Origin: Candidatus Poribacteria bacterium | GTDB lineage: Bacteria; Poribacteria; WGA-4E; WGA-3G | Length of the DNA stretch: 64,000 nt | NCBI GenBank assembly: GCA_022827185.1 | Contig: JAJDTM010000021.1 | Coordinates: 1 to 64,000, forward strand | Direction of reading: 5' to 3' | Shown: in pieces, positions 9,421 through 18,580 of the stretch | Position numbering within the stretch: position 1 is the first letter of the stretch | Layout: every line of letters starts with the position of its first letter | Program-made: the position numbers and the translations under genes | The notes under the pieces: model-generated | Databases searched by the model: none | What the model was told of the DNA's origin: nothing | The model's input: only the letters and a program-made list of their open reading frames with translations

Positions 9421-9717
9421 GTGGAAAGAGAAGACGATGTTCAATTAATCCGCGAAATTTTATCGGGCAACGACGCTGCGTTTGGTATCTTGGTCGAAAA
9501 GTACCAAAAAAGCATTCAGGCCCTTGCATGGCGAAAGATCAACGATTTCCACTATGCGGAAGAGATCATGCAAGACACCTTCCTTAAGGCATACAAAAAA
9601 CTTCCAACACTCAGGAACCCCAATCAATTTGCCGGGTGGCTCCATGTCACCGCAAATCGGCTTTGCATCGATTGGTTACGAAAGCAAAAGCAGTTAGAAG
9701 GCAATGAAACTTCGTGA
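9421..9717 (+). pseudogene. Truncated ECF sigma factor (region 2 only), duplicate of the gene at 4194
   Basis: 98 residues from GTG 9421, closely matching the first ~95 residues of the sigma factor at 4194 (VEREDDVQLIRE, GNDAAFGILVEKYQKS, NPNQFAGWLHVTANRLCIDW). Similarity ends after RKQK; the frame then closes with QLEGNETS. Region 4 and the helical C-terminal part are missing, so it cannot bind a -35 element in the usual way. The stop codon overlaps the start of the permease gene at 9704 by 14 nt, and GAAGG just upstream of that ATG lies inside this frame. It may survive as a translational lead-in for the permease, or as a region-2-only protein; decay is the simplest reading. Confidence 0.75.
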
Positions 9718-10963
9718 TGCGATCATCGTAGGTGTAAAACCGCTTATCCAAAATAGACTCCGTGCCGGATTGTCCGTTCTCGGCATCTTTATCGGGATTG
9801 CGGGTGTGCTCTGCATGATCGCCATCGGTGATGGTGCGAAAAAAATCATCGCTGAAGACATCGAAAAACTTGGCGGTTCAAATCAGTTCACACTTTGGAC
9901 GCGTATGTCCACCTTTAAACGTGGGCGACCCCGGCGTACTACTGAACGATACACTATTGAGGATGCTTCCGCTATTGAGGCAAAGTGCCCTGAGGTTCTA
10001 TATGTCTTGCCGAATCATGAAAATTATGAAATCTTGGTTACCAGCCGAGACGGGAGTCAAACGCGGGCACTTTTAGAAGCTTCTACTGCAGATTATGCAC
10101 TTGGCATGGGATGGGAACTACAAGCCGGCAGATTTCTCACCGAAAACGATATAGAGACCGCAGCACAAGTCTGTGTCTTGGGGTCCGATGCTGCTACGGA
10201 TTTGTTTGGAGAAGCCTCTGCAGTTGGGCAAGAGGTAAAGGTCCGGTATCATTGGCGAACCCCGTTACGGATGCGTGTTGTGGGGGTGATGAAACCCAAA
10301 GGTCGTAGCCTCACTTGGACCTATAGCTTGGATGGTACTATCTGTCTCCCATTGACAACATATCAACAACGGCTTGAAGGCATAGGTTACGTTGAACACT
10401 TGATTGTCTTTTTTAAAAAGGGCATCGATTTTTACAAGGTCATCGATTGTGCTAAGGATACGCTGCGTAGAAGACACCGGGGTCAGGATGACTTTATCGG
10501 GTACTATGTACCGCAACTGACGTTCCATCGACTGGAGCACATCCAAAAAGTGATAAAGATTGCCTTGGGTAGCATTGCGGGTTTTTCGTTATTTGTCAGC
10601 GGTATCGGCATCATGAATATCTGTCTCGTCTCTGTCGGCGAAAAGACGCGGGAGATAGGTTTACGGAAATCAGTGGGTGCGAAACGGATCGATATTTTCC
10701 TTCAATTTTTGGCGGAATCGATCTGTCTGTGTCTGTGTGGTGCGGTGCTTGGTATCGCGGGTGGTTGGGGTGCAGCACACGCGATGTCCCGGCTTGCAGT
10801 GCGGATTGTGTTGGTTGTAGAGACGTGGCCCGTCGTGTTATCCTTACCGTGGATACTGACTTCCGTTATTTTTTCAATTGTGATGGGCGTGGGTTTCGGT
10901 GTCTATCCTGCAATGCGGGCGGCGCAGCTTTCACCTATCGAAGCACTCCGTACCGAGAATTAA
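9704..10963 (+). CDS. MacB/FtsX-type ABC transporter permease
   Basis: 419 residues. The N-terminal helix (LIQNRLRAGLSVLGIFIGIAGVLCMIAIGDGAKK) is the standard MacB-PCD start. A ~220-residue periplasmic domain follows, and three C-terminal helices carry the FtsX pattern (GIGIMNICLVSVGEKTREIGLRKSVGAKRIDIFLQFLAES, then the helix pair ending with YPAMRAAQLSPIEALRTE). MacB-like permeases act as mechanotransducers for efflux or lipoprotein/peptide export together with an ATPase and often an adaptor. Neither partner is adjacent. Translation overlaps the truncated sigma gene by 14 nt. Confidence 0.88.
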   Translation: MKLRDAIIVGVKPLIQNRLRAGLSVLGIFIGIAGVLCMIAIGDGAKKIIAEDIEKLGGSNQFTLWTRMSTFKRGRPRRTTERYTIEDASAIEAKCPEVLYVLPNHENYEILVTSRDGSQTRALLEASTADYALGMGWELQAGRFLTENDIETAAQVCVLGSDAATDLFGEASAVGQEVKVRYHWRTPLRMRVVGVMKPKGRSLTWTYSLDGTICLPLTTYQQRLEGIGYVEHLIVFFKKGIDFYKVIDCAKDTLRRRHRGQDDFIGYYVPQLTFHRLEHIQKVIKIALGSIAGFSLFVSGIGIMNICLVSVGEKTREIGLRKSVGAKRIDIFLQFLAESICLCLCGAVLGIAGGWGAAHAMSRLAVRIVLVVETWPVVLSLPWILTSVIFSIVMGVGFGVYPAMRAAQLSPIEALRTEN

Positions 10964-11031
10964 ATCTGTAAAAGGAGACTAACATAAGGTTAGCCGAGCA
11001 TTTTAAAAGGATTTTGGTGGCACGTCCGAAC

Positions 11032-12468
11032 CTACTCCTGATTCAGATGATCCGAGGGATTATCGGTTTCTTGTCTGTAAGCGTCTAACTTGCGATGTAA
11101 GGTTCGCACCCCGATGTCAAGAATTTTCGCTGCCTCTGTTTTATTCCCACCCGCTTCCGCGAGGGTCTTTTGGATCGCTACCTGTTCAATTTCCGCCATC
11201 GTCATACCGACTCTGCCAATAAACCCTTCCTCATCAAGCACAGGCATATATTCGCCCGGTCCCTGCGAACCGTCCTGCTGTTCTACCGGTGCAGTGATCG
11301 GTAAAACGCCATCTTGCGTCCGATTTTCAAGGGCTCTGGCTATCGCTGATAGCACTTCCAACGCTTTTCTGAGGACAGCCGCAGCGTCATCTGTGTCACT
11401 AATTTGCATCCAACTGGTATCCTCATCTGGAATTAGAAACGGCATCTCATTATTCGCGGTAGCAGCGGGTTCAAGCAAGCGGATCGCTGAAAGGATAAGC
11501 CCCAGAATCGTCTTGTAAATGGCAAGGTTTTCTGTTGCGATTGCATTACCAGAGGTTCCGACAACCTGTAAAGCTCCACCTGATTCATCAAGCAGGTCTG
11601 TCTCGCCGGTGATTGCGTCAACGACTTGTGTCGGCGTAAGCTGCGTGCCAGCGGTTTGCACGGGGACCAAGGAAACCTGTTGCGCTTCTGGATCCATCGG
11701 GAAATCTTTCAGTTGCAGTTCTTCGGTGGTGGCTGAGATAATCGCGGTTTCTATGGCATTTCTGAGTTCACGCACGTTGCCGTACCAATCAGCACTCTGG
11801 AGATAATTGAGTGCCTCTGGTGTGATACCGGTAATGGGTTTACCGTGTTCGGCACTTAATTCTGAGACAAACGCAGAAACGAAGAGTGGGATATCCTCGC
11901 GACGGTCGCGCAGTGGTGGGATCTGGATGCGAAAGAGATTGAGACGGTAATAGAGATCTTGTCTAAACTTTTTCTGATTTACCGATGTCGCAAGATTAAC
12001 GTTAGTAGCGGCGATAATTCGGACATCAACTTTAATATTTCTTTCACCACCGAGCCGCGTGAATTCTTGTGTTTCTAAGACCCGCAGAAATTTCACTTGC
12101 ACTTCAGGCGACATTTCTGCCACCTCATCTAAGAAGAGGGTGCCGCCATTTGCCTGCTCAAATACGCCGCGCCTTTGCGTTGTCGCGCCCGTAAAAGCCC
12201 CTTTTTCATGTCCGAAGAGTTCACTTTGAAGGAGGTCTTCGTAAAACGCACCACAGTTGACCGCTTTGAAGGATTTATTTTTACGGGGACTACTTTCGTG
12301 GATAGCCTGTGCAATGACATCTTTTCCGACACCCGTTTCACCCGTAATGAGGACAGTCGCTTTCGTCGGTGCGACCTGTGCGACTTGGCGCAGCACGACC
12401 AGCATCGGTTCGGATTCACCGATAATACGTCGTGAATTATCGCTGATAACGGGGGTTGGGAGATTCAT
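11032..12468 (-). CDS. Sigma-54-dependent transcriptional activator (AAA+ and Fis HTH, no receiver domain)
   Basis: 478 residues. The AAA+ domain starts almost at once: Walker A GETGVGKD at 43-50, the sigma-54 contact loop GAFTGA at 90-95, Walker B GTLFLDEVAEMSP near 108-120. A ~170-residue linker of low similarity follows, then a C-terminal Fis-type helix-turn-helix (NKTEAAKILDIGVRTLHRKL). No N-terminal sensory or receiver domain exists, as in PspF-like activators, so regulation must come from a partner or the linker. It lies 4 bp downstream of the gene at 12473-13225 in one transcription unit. Confidence 0.92.
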   Translation of the reverse strand: MNLPTPVISDNSRRIIGESEPMLVVLRQVAQVAPTKATVLITGETGVGKDVIAQAIHESSPRKNKSFKAVNCGAFYEDLLQSELFGHEKGAFTGATTQRRGVFEQANGGTLFLDEVAEMSPEVQVKFLRVLETQEFTRLGGERNIKVDVRIIAATNVNLATSVNQKKFRQDLYYRLNLFRIQIPPLRDRREDIPLFVSAFVSELSAEHGKPITGITPEALNYLQSADWYGNVRELRNAIETAIISATTEELQLKDFPMDPEAQQVSLVPVQTAGTQLTPTQVVDAITGETDLLDESGGALQVVGTSGNAIATENLAIYKTILGLILSAIRLLEPAATANNEMPFLIPDEDTSWMQISDTDDAAAVLRKALEVLSAIARALENRTQDGVLPITAPVEQQDGSQGPGEYMPVLDEEGFIGRVGMTMAEIEQVAIQKTLAEAGGNKTEAAKILDIGVRTLHRKLDAYRQETDNPSDHLNQE

Positions 12469-12472
12469 TTTT

Positions 12473-13225
12473 TCACTCGGATTCGGGTCTGCGTGCGATT
12501 TCGATTAACTGTTGGGGGTCTTGCTTGACCTGCTCAAACACTTGGAAACCGTCACGACATGCAGCTTCACATAACCGCCGCAACACAACACCTTTTAAAG
12601 CCCAGTTTGTGGTGCGAAGACTTTTCTGTAAAGCACTTCCCGTTTCAACAACGTGAAGATTCGGCAAGTCTTCATTAACGACATGCTTGTGACTTTTCGC
12701 AAGCAAGAAAATTAGCGTCGTCGCGCGTTCCACCTCAAAAACGCGTTGCAGTGATTGAATATCGTCTTGCCGCAATAGCGAGAAAACAAGGTCGTAACTT
12801 TCGATTAAATCTACTGTCCGTTCAGGGACACCACTTCCACCAAATTCTAAAACTTCAAGTTCGTGAAGTGGCGCGGTATCAAAAGGAACGATAATGTCTT
12901 TCTCATTAACCTGACGCATTTCTCCATCAACCCGACAATAATACCAAGGAAAATAGAGATCGAGAGTCGTCTCACCATCCTGATCGTGTTCCCGAATTTG
13001 TTTTAAGCCTTGTCGCAATTGTGTGTTCAAGGGACCCGAAAACATCTCGCCAGCGGGCATGCTGTAGTCCCGATCTTCACCATACCAACCCTCCGCATTG
13101 TAACCACACAACTCCCGTATCCGCGCCTCAAGACGCTCAGGTGAAGTGCAATCCTCTGCTTGGAGAGGGTTATCGGGTTTCTGTTTCTGCCCGGTTGTGT
13201 AAGGACTCAAAACCAATATTTTCAT
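12473..13225 (-). CDS. Conserved hypothetical protein, YaaA/DUF6884-like
   Basis: 250 residues starting MKILVLSPYTTGQKQKP. The sequence has the layout I associate with YaaA/DUF6884-type proteins: a first strand with a Ser/Thr-rich turn, ERLEARIRELCGYNAEGWYGED, a MFSGPLNTQLRQGLKQIRE helix, a Tyr-rich segment, NEKDIIVPFD and YDLVFSLLRQDDIQSL. The assignment is by eye and tentative; the biochemical role is unknown. A TTG at 13246 would add seven residues, but ATG 13225 puts the protein start directly on the first strand. It is co-transcribed with the sigma-54 activator. A CAGTC/GACAGCC repeat lies upstream. Confidence 0.55.
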   Translation of the reverse strand: MKILVLSPYTTGQKQKPDNPLQAEDCTSPERLEARIRELCGYNAEGWYGEDRDYSMPAGEMFSGPLNTQLRQGLKQIREHDQDGETTLDLYFPWYYCRVDGEMRQVNEKDIIVPFDTAPLHELEVLEFGGSGVPERTVDLIESYDLVFSLLRQDDIQSLQRVFEVERATTLIFLLAKSHKHVVNEDLPNLHVVETGSALQKSLRTTNWALKGVVLRRLCEAACRDGFQVFEQVKQDPQQLIEIARRPESE

Positions 13226-13247
13226 GGGAAACGCTTTTAAAAGCAAC

Positions 13248-13344
13248 CAGTCGTCAGCTGATAGCAGTCAGTGAAAGAAACTTATAACTTAATCAAAACC
13301 TTTTAACTGACGGCTGAAAGCCGACAGCCGATAGCCGACAGCCA
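13248..13344. repeat. Tandem GACAGCCGATAGCC-type repeat
   Basis: The segment holds CAGTCGTCAGCTGATAGCAGTCAGT near 13248-13272 and ACTGACGGCTGAAAGCCGACAGCC... at 13305-13344, units of about 7 bp with opposite orientation either side of a short unique spacer. The repeat runs into the end of secF. Confidence 0.6.
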
Positions 13345-14505
13345 TTAAGCCGTTTGCTGTCCTCGATTCCAGAGATACAGAATCGGGCTTGCGATGAAGA
13401 CCGAGGAGTACGTGCCTATCAACACCCCCACGATAAGTGCTAAGGCGAATGTATTAATTTCCTCACCCGCACTGGAGAGGACAAAGATAACCATGACAAC
13501 AAACAAAGTTGTCAAGGACGTGATAACAGTCCGGCTCAGCGATTGGTTGATACTTCGGTTAATGACCGTAACGTAGTCGGTTCCGCGTAAGGATTGTGAG
13601 TTCTCTCGAATTCGGTCAAACACGACGATTGTATCGTTGAGCGAATACCCGATAATCGTGAGGAACGCTGCCACAGTCGGCAGATTAATCTCTTTTGAGA
13701 GAACAGCGAAGATACCTAAGGTAATCAATACATCGTGGACGAGTGCAGCAATCGCGCCAATAGCGAAACGGAACTCAAATCGCCAAGAGATATAAGCCAA
13801 CAAAATGACGATCGACGAGAGTACCGACCAAAGCGCAGCCCATTTAAGATCACGTCCGACACTCGGTCCAACTTCAGAGACGTTGACCCCACCCACGAGT
13901 GCTTGCCAATCGTTCCCACCTTCAAGGAGCGCATCTGTGAGGATTCTACCGACACTCGCTTGGATTTGGATGGTGGCATTCTCACTCAAGTCAATCCCGA
14001 TAGGGTTCGCGAAGGTCAAGTTAATTGCGCCGCCTTCGGCAGCGTCCTCCCGCTTGATAATCTCATTGCGTTGCTGCGAACCACCATCAATGAGTTGGAC
14101 GGTTTCCCCGACTCTCAATAGATGCGCTTTTTCAGTAGTCTGACTGACTTGAAGACTTGTAGCCGTTGCATCGCCGGGATCCGCCATAATAGGGATATTA
14201 ATGAGTTGTTGCTGAAATTCGGGGCGATGTCCCAAAGCGATAGAGGCTTCATTTTTCCCTTCATCTATTTGGATTTTGGCACGTTCGTAACCGATTTCAG
14301 AGAGTTTGGATTGCAATTCGGACTCAGTGACAACTCTGTTAAACTTGGCTTGGATTTTAACACCGCCGCGAAAGTCTATTCCGAAATTGGGTCCCTGATG
14401 GATACCGAGGAAAACCAAGCCGATAACGATAAGCACCGCTGAACACATAAACCCGGTGCGGTATTTGCTGATAAAATCGAAGTTTGTATTGCTAAGTAGT
14501 TCCAA
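13345..14505 (-). CDS. secF: Protein translocase subunit SecF
   Basis: About 386 residues. It has an N-terminal transmembrane helix (GFMCSAVLIVIGLVFLGI), the SecF signature NFGIDFRGGVKIQAKF, a periplasmic domain, and a five-helix RND-type block (LAYISWRFEFRFAIGAIAALVHDVLITLGIFA, GYSLNDTIVVFDRIREN). It uses the proton gradient with SecD to pull proteins through SecYEG. The periplasmic part is about 100 residues longer than in E. coli. A TTG at 14535 is also in frame, but its first ten codons lie in an intergenic repeat (CCAGTAACTCTGACAACTC); TTG 14505 follows TTAAAAAA exactly as hisC ATG 41439 does. secF lies 304 bp downstream of secD. Confidence 0.93.
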   Translation of the reverse strand: MELLSNTNFDFISKYRTGFMCSAVLIVIGLVFLGIHQGPNFGIDFRGGVKIQAKFNRVVTESELQSKLSEIGYERAKIQIDEGKNEASIALGHRPEFQQQLINIPIMADPGDATATSLQVSQTTEKAHLLRVGETVQLIDGGSQQRNEIIKREDAAEGGAINLTFANPIGIDLSENATIQIQASVGRILTDALLEGGNDWQALVGGVNVSEVGPSVGRDLKWAALWSVLSSIVILLAYISWRFEFRFAIGAIAALVHDVLITLGIFAVLSKEINLPTVAAFLTIIGYSLNDTIVVFDRIRENSQSLRGTDYVTVINRSINQSLSRTVITSLTTLFVVMVIFVLSSAGEEINTFALALIVGVLIGTYSSVFIASPILYLWNRGQQTA

Positions 14506-14809
14506 TTTTTTAAGAGTTGTCAGAGTTACTGGCAATCAGCCATCGGCTCTCAGTAAAGAGGTGTTTCGTTTACCCCAATCCTCTTTCTACTGATAACTGA
14601 CGGCTATTAAAACTTATTCATCCAACAACTATTCCTCCATTAGAGTAAAATCTATAATTAGCGGTCAGGGCGGATTTTACGAGGTAATCGTAAAATCCTT
14701 TCAGGGTCAGTTACTCGCGTGTAGCAGTAAAACTGCTTCGCAGTGAGAATAAACACCACACGTGCTACTGACGGCTGCTCTCACTGCGAGGCATGATGGC
14801 TGACAGCCA
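14506..14809. repeat. secD-secF intergenic region filled with repeats
   Basis: Contains AGTTACTGGCAATCAGCCATCGGC (14518-14541), TACTGATAACTGACGGC (14590-14606), CAGGGTCAGTTACTCGCG (14702-14719) and GCTACTGACGGCTG plus GGCTGACAGCCATTAA near 14763-14813. The last one runs into the secD stop codon. No gene is seen. An unusual 300-bp gap for genes normally only a few bases apart. Confidence 0.55.
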
Positions 14810-16756
14810 TTAAATGCTGAGTTTCTGCACGTCTCGGTTTCCGATTGTTAAGCCATAAATCTCGCGTGTAACAACGATGGCTGTGAACATACTCGCGAGG
14901 ATACCGATGCCAAGCGTTATTGCAAACCCTTTAATCGGACCTGTGCCAAAATGATAGAGGACAAGTGCTGTAAAGAATGTTGTGAGGTTGGCATCTAAAA
15001 TCGTTATAAATGCGCGCTGATAGCCGCTGGTGATCGCTGCCCAGACGGCTTTGCCGGTTCGTAATTCCTCGCGAATTCGCTCAAAGATGAGGACATTCGC
15101 ATCAACAGCCATCCCAATCGTGAGGACAAGTCCAGCGATACCCGGAAGCGTCAATGCTGCACCGAAACCTGCCAGTGCCCCAAGAATAATCAGCATATTA
15201 AAGACGAGGGCAACGATGGCAATTATCCCAGAGAGACGGTAGTAAATTATCATAAAAATCAAGACTACGCCCAGCCCAATCAGTGCAGCATTAATGCCAT
15301 TATCAATGGATTCTTGCCCGAGGGTGGGACCGACGGTACGTTCTTCCGCGATTTGGACCCCCACCGGAAACGCGCCTGCCTTGAGTATATTGGAAAGGTA
15401 ACTCGCTTCCTCATAGGTGAAGTTTCCTTGAATAATAGCATTTCCGATGATCTGATCCTGAATGACAGGCGCAGATTGAACTTTCCCATCAAGCAGAATC
15501 GCCAAATGTTCACCGACATGTTCGCCTGTAACTTGCGCGAACTTACGCCTGCCAGCACCATCAAAACTCAGTGAGACGACAATGTCGAAATTCGTTCTGC
15601 CTGTAGTTGGAAAGGCATCGGTAATCCGGTCACCGGTTAGGAGTACGGGACTTTCCAAGACATACCAGCTGCCGGTCTCGTGATCATTGCGGATTTCAGT
15701 ATCTTCGGGGATACTATCTGGTGGCGGTGTATCGGCAGAGCCGCCCCAAAAATTGCCGCCAGTCGGCGATTTCTTGACAAGTTTAAATTCAAGTCTACCC
15801 ATTTCTCTGACGATTTGCAGCGGTTTCGAGGAATCTTCAGCACCCGGAAGCTCAACGATGATTCTTGGGTGATTCGCCTCGCGTCGGATAGAAGGTTCCG
15901 AAACACCAAACGCATCCACACGATTTCGTAAAACGATAAGGACCTGTTCAATCGCCTGTTCACTATATTTTTCGATACCGCCTTGGCTGAGTCTCAACTC
16001 ATATACAGATTGTGTTTCTGTTGCTGTCTTGACCTGTACATCTTCAAAAAATTCTATTTCGTTGAGAAGCCGTCGCGCTTTTTCGAGATATTGCTCCTTT
16101 TGAGCCGCGTCGGATCGGAATCGGGAAGGAATGCCGACAAATACATCAAGTGCGTCTTGTCCTTCCACCCGTTTAACCTCACGGCACAAAACTTCGTCTG
16201 CGCGAAGCTGCTCGGGGATAGAGAACGCGTGTTGGCGGAAAAGTTCGGCTTTAGAGGTTTCCAAATCCACCTCAAGTACAAGATGGACACCCCCCTTGAG
16301 ATCTAACCCCAATTTTAATCGATTATCCGGTATAAGCCGTCTGATAACGGCAGGGAGACTTCCGTATAAGTGTAAATTGTCGAGGGTTGCGCGTGGATTT
16401 TTACGTGCTGTTTCTGAGATGAGTCGAACATAAAATTCACGGGCTTCAGTGGTCCCAAATTCGTAATCAAGAGTCTCCTCAAGTTCCTGTTTCCCTAAAT
16501 GGACTTGGAAGACATCTTTTAATTCACTGGTCGCATCTTGGAAACTGATGCCTTCGGGGTATTCAACCTCTGCGAGGTTCACCCTTAAATCGTTATCTTC
16601 GGTGACTTCAAAAGGCGGAAGTTTTTCCTGCATCCAAAGCGGTAGATTCCCATATAGCGGATTGTAAAAACTATCAGGGGTCGGGATGAGGTATATCACT
16701 GAAAACAGAAAAACCCCGACGATTAAAACTATTTTCCAGATACTGAATCTGTACAT
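14810..16756 (-). CDS. secD: Protein translocase subunit SecD
   Basis: 648 residues. The first helix (IVLIVGVFLFSVIYLIPT) is followed by a large periplasmic P1 domain, with LKLGLDLKGGVHLVLEVD (about residues 147-164) as the family signature. The P1 head carries RNRVDAFGVSEPSIRREANHPRIIVELPG. The C-terminal RND block starts near residue 470 (GINAALIGLGVVLIFMIIYYRLSG, LTIGMAVDANVLIFERIREEL, ILDANLTTFFTALVLYHFGTGPIKGFAITLGIG). It forms the SecDF complex with the downstream gene. It starts with ATG 16756, preceded by TTAAAAAAA and GAACCGCAAGGAA, a motif shared with the gene at 40213. Confidence 0.95.
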   Translation of the reverse strand: MYRFSIWKIVLIVGVFLFSVIYLIPTPDSFYNPLYGNLPLWMQEKLPPFEVTEDNDLRVNLAEVEYPEGISFQDATSELKDVFQVHLGKQELEETLDYEFGTTEAREFYVRLISETARKNPRATLDNLHLYGSLPAVIRRLIPDNRLKLGLDLKGGVHLVLEVDLETSKAELFRQHAFSIPEQLRADEVLCREVKRVEGQDALDVFVGIPSRFRSDAAQKEQYLEKARRLLNEIEFFEDVQVKTATETQSVYELRLSQGGIEKYSEQAIEQVLIVLRNRVDAFGVSEPSIRREANHPRIIVELPGAEDSSKPLQIVREMGRLEFKLVKKSPTGGNFWGGSADTPPPDSIPEDTEIRNDHETGSWYVLESPVLLTGDRITDAFPTTGRTNFDIVVSLSFDGAGRRKFAQVTGEHVGEHLAILLDGKVQSAPVIQDQIIGNAIIQGNFTYEEASYLSNILKAGAFPVGVQIAEERTVGPTLGQESIDNGINAALIGLGVVLIFMIIYYRLSGIIAIVALVFNMLIILGALAGFGAALTLPGIAGLVLTIGMAVDANVLIFERIREELRTGKAVWAAITSGYQRAFITILDANLTTFFTALVLYHFGTGPIKGFAITLGIGILASMFTAIVVTREIYGLTIGNRDVQKLSI

Positions 16757-16807
16757 TTTTTTTAAAGTTCCTTGCGGTTCGTTTTTTATATTTTCTTGCG
16801 GTTCGGT
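16757..16807 (-). promoter_or_regulatory. 5' leader motif GAACCGCAAGGAA of secD
   Basis: On the minus strand, ACCGAACCGCAAGAAAA (about 16807-16791) and GAACCGCAAGGAAC (about 16782-16769) precede TTTAAAAAAA and the secD ATG. AAGGAA can serve as ribosome site. The same string stands before ATG 40213. Confidence 0.5.
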
Positions 16808-16896
16808 GAGGTAGATCTGTGATTTTAGACCGTCTCTCCGTAGGTCCGCAGTGTTAAATCAGAGCAGAAACCCAATATTTAAAAAACCATTCCAAA

Positions 16897-16969
16897 CGCG
16901 CCTGGGAGGAATCGAACCCCCGACACGTGGTTTAGGAAACCACTGCTCTATCCACTGAGCTACAGGCGC
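16897..16969 (-). tRNA. tRNA-Arg (anticodon CCT)
   Basis: On the minus strand the 73-nt molecule has a 7-bp acceptor stem (GCGCCTG with CAGGCGC), TA at positions 8-9, D arm GCTC..GAGC, anticodon stem GTGGT/ACCAC around the loop TTCCTAA (anticodon CCT, reading AGG) and a T arm with GGTTCGATTCC. The discriminator base is G and CCA is not encoded (TTT follows). It lies 8 bp upstream of the apt stop on the same strand, between secD and apt. Confidence 0.95.
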
Positions 16970-16977
16970 ACGTATTC

Positions 16978-17493
16978 TTAGTATTTAATGAGCGAAAAAA
17001 TATCGTAGTTCGGAATCTTCTCCCTACCGTTGAGTTCCAGTAATTCAATCAAAACAGCGATGCCAACGATGCGTCCTTCCAGTTTTTCAATAAGCTCAAC
17101 TGATGCAGCAAGCGTCCCTCCAGTTGCCAAAACATCATCACATATGAGTACTTTGCTGTGTTTGGGAAATGCATCTTGATGAATTGCAACGACATCATAA
17201 CCGTATTCAAGATCGTACGTGGCTTCGTGTGTCTGATAAGGCAACTTACCTCTTTTTCGGATAGGGACAAAACCAACACCGAGTCGATAAGCGAGCGCAG
17301 CACCAAAAATGAAGCCGCGTGCTTCAGTTCCCGTAACAACATCAATTGCTTCAAGTTTATAACGGAGTGCAAACTCATCAATCGCCCTATGAAAGGCGGT
17401 TGGATTTCCTAAAAGTGGCGTGATGTCTTTATATAAAACGCCCGACTTCGGAAAATTGGGGACCTCTCGAATAAATCGCGAAAAATCTTGCAT
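16978..17493 (-). CDS. apt: Adenine phosphoribosyltransferase
   Basis: 171 residues, the usual family length. It catalyses adenine + PRPP to AMP in purine salvage in the cytosol. Visible motifs are the N-terminal IREVPNFPKSGVLYKDITPLL, the EARGFIFGAALAYRLG loop and the PRPP-binding signature VLICDDVLATGGT. It is encoded 14 bp after the dehydrogenase gene upstream and is followed by the tRNA gene. Confidence 0.96.
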   Translation of the reverse strand: MQDFSRFIREVPNFPKSGVLYKDITPLLGNPTAFHRAIDEFALRYKLEAIDVVTGTEARGFIFGAALAYRLGVGFVPIRKRGKLPYQTHEATYDLEYGYDVVAIHQDAFPKHSKVLICDDVLATGGTLAASVELIEKLEGRIVGIAVLIELLELNGREKIPNYDIFSLIKY

Positions 17494-17507
17494 TACGTTC
17501 CTCTCTC

Positions 17508-18551
17508 CTACTGATGTGGGTGTATCATAATTTTCATGCCTTTCCGAGACTCCATCGTTTCAAACGCTTGGTCAATTTCAACAAGTGGGAAATGGTGGGT
17601 GATGAGCGGTTTTACACGGACTAAACCTTTCTCAAGCAGACGAACCGCTAATTCATGGTGGCGCGGCACACACCCGTGTGAACCCGTAACAAAACACTCC
17701 TTATAATGAATAACATTTGAAAGAACACTCATAGGACGCATGGTCTTTGGCAATCCGCCGAATAGATTGACATAGCCGCGGTGTGCTACCATTTCAATAG
17801 CCTGTTCGTGTGCTTCAACAGAGCCACACGTTGTAACGACGATATCGGGCCCCTCGCCATCTGTTTCTTCTTTGCACCTCTCAATCACGTCTTCCTCTTC
17901 AGAAGCGATATAAACATCCGCTTCATAGAACTTCGCGATCTCCATCCGTAACTTGCTTCGCTGCACACCGATGACTTTCGTGGCACCCATTACCCGTGCA
18001 AGGTCAATCATCATACAACCGATGGGTCCGAGACCGATGATAACGACACTTTTACCGAGCGACATATTGATGAGCTCAAGTCCGTTGATAGCACATGCAA
18101 GCGGTTCGGCGAGAGCAGCTTCATCAAAACTCAGTGAAGCATCAAATGGGGTAACCGGTCCCTCCTCCAAAACGAGGCGGGGCAGTTTCATATATTGAGC
18201 AAAAGCACCGGGGATTTGGTAACCGATAGCGTAGTTAATGCCGCAGTTGTTTCCAAGACCGTCTCGACACCAACGGCACTGACCACAAGGAACATCAGCA
18301 CCGATCGACACTCGGTCACCTTCTTTAACGCGCGTTACATTTTTGCCAGTCTTAACGATGACACCGGAATTTTCATGACCAATGATAGTGGGGGGTTTAA
18401 CTCTTGGGTTACCGTGATGGAGGATACGCACATCAGAACCACATATACTCACAGCTTCAACGCGCATTAAAGCGGCATCATCATCAATTTCGGGTTCGGG
18501 AACTTCTTTCACACTTAAATTGTCAAGACTTTCAAGTATAGCCGCTTTCAT
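17508..18551 (-). CDS. Zinc-dependent medium-chain alcohol dehydrogenase (sorbitol/threonine dehydrogenase-like)
   Basis: 347 residues. Catalytic zinc ligands are in SICGSDVRILHHG and IIGHENSG; the structural zinc site is CGQCRWCRDGLGNNC. The nucleotide fold is marked by VVIIGLGPIGCMMIDLARVMGA. Members oxidise polyols or sugar alcohols with NAD; the substrate cannot be read from sequence. It is in the same direction as a paralogue 29 bp upstream, rpe and a Gfo/Idh/MocA enzyme, which suggests sugar or polyol breakdown. The ATG follows a short CAGTTAACTGATAACT repeat and has no clear ribosome site. Confidence 0.88.
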   Translation of the reverse strand: MKAAILESLDNLSVKEVPEPEIDDDAALMRVEAVSICGSDVRILHHGNPRVKPPTIIGHENSGVIVKTGKNVTRVKEGDRVSIGADVPCGQCRWCRDGLGNNCGINYAIGYQIPGAFAQYMKLPRLVLEEGPVTPFDASLSFDEAALAEPLACAINGLELINMSLGKSVVIIGLGPIGCMMIDLARVMGATKVIGVQRSKLRMEIAKFYEADVYIASEEEDVIERCKEETDGEGPDIVVTTCGSVEAHEQAIEMVAHRGYVNLFGGLPKTMRPMSVLSNVIHYKECFVTGSHGCVPRHHELAVRLLEKGLVRVKPLITHHFPLVEIDQAFETMESRKGMKIMIHPHQ

Positions 18552-18580
18552 ATTTTTTATAGTTATCAGTTAACTGACTA

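Noticed and set aside
13225..13246. Longer start for the YaaA-like protein (TTG 13246)
   Set aside because: Adds seven codons before the conserved first strand and has no ribosome site.
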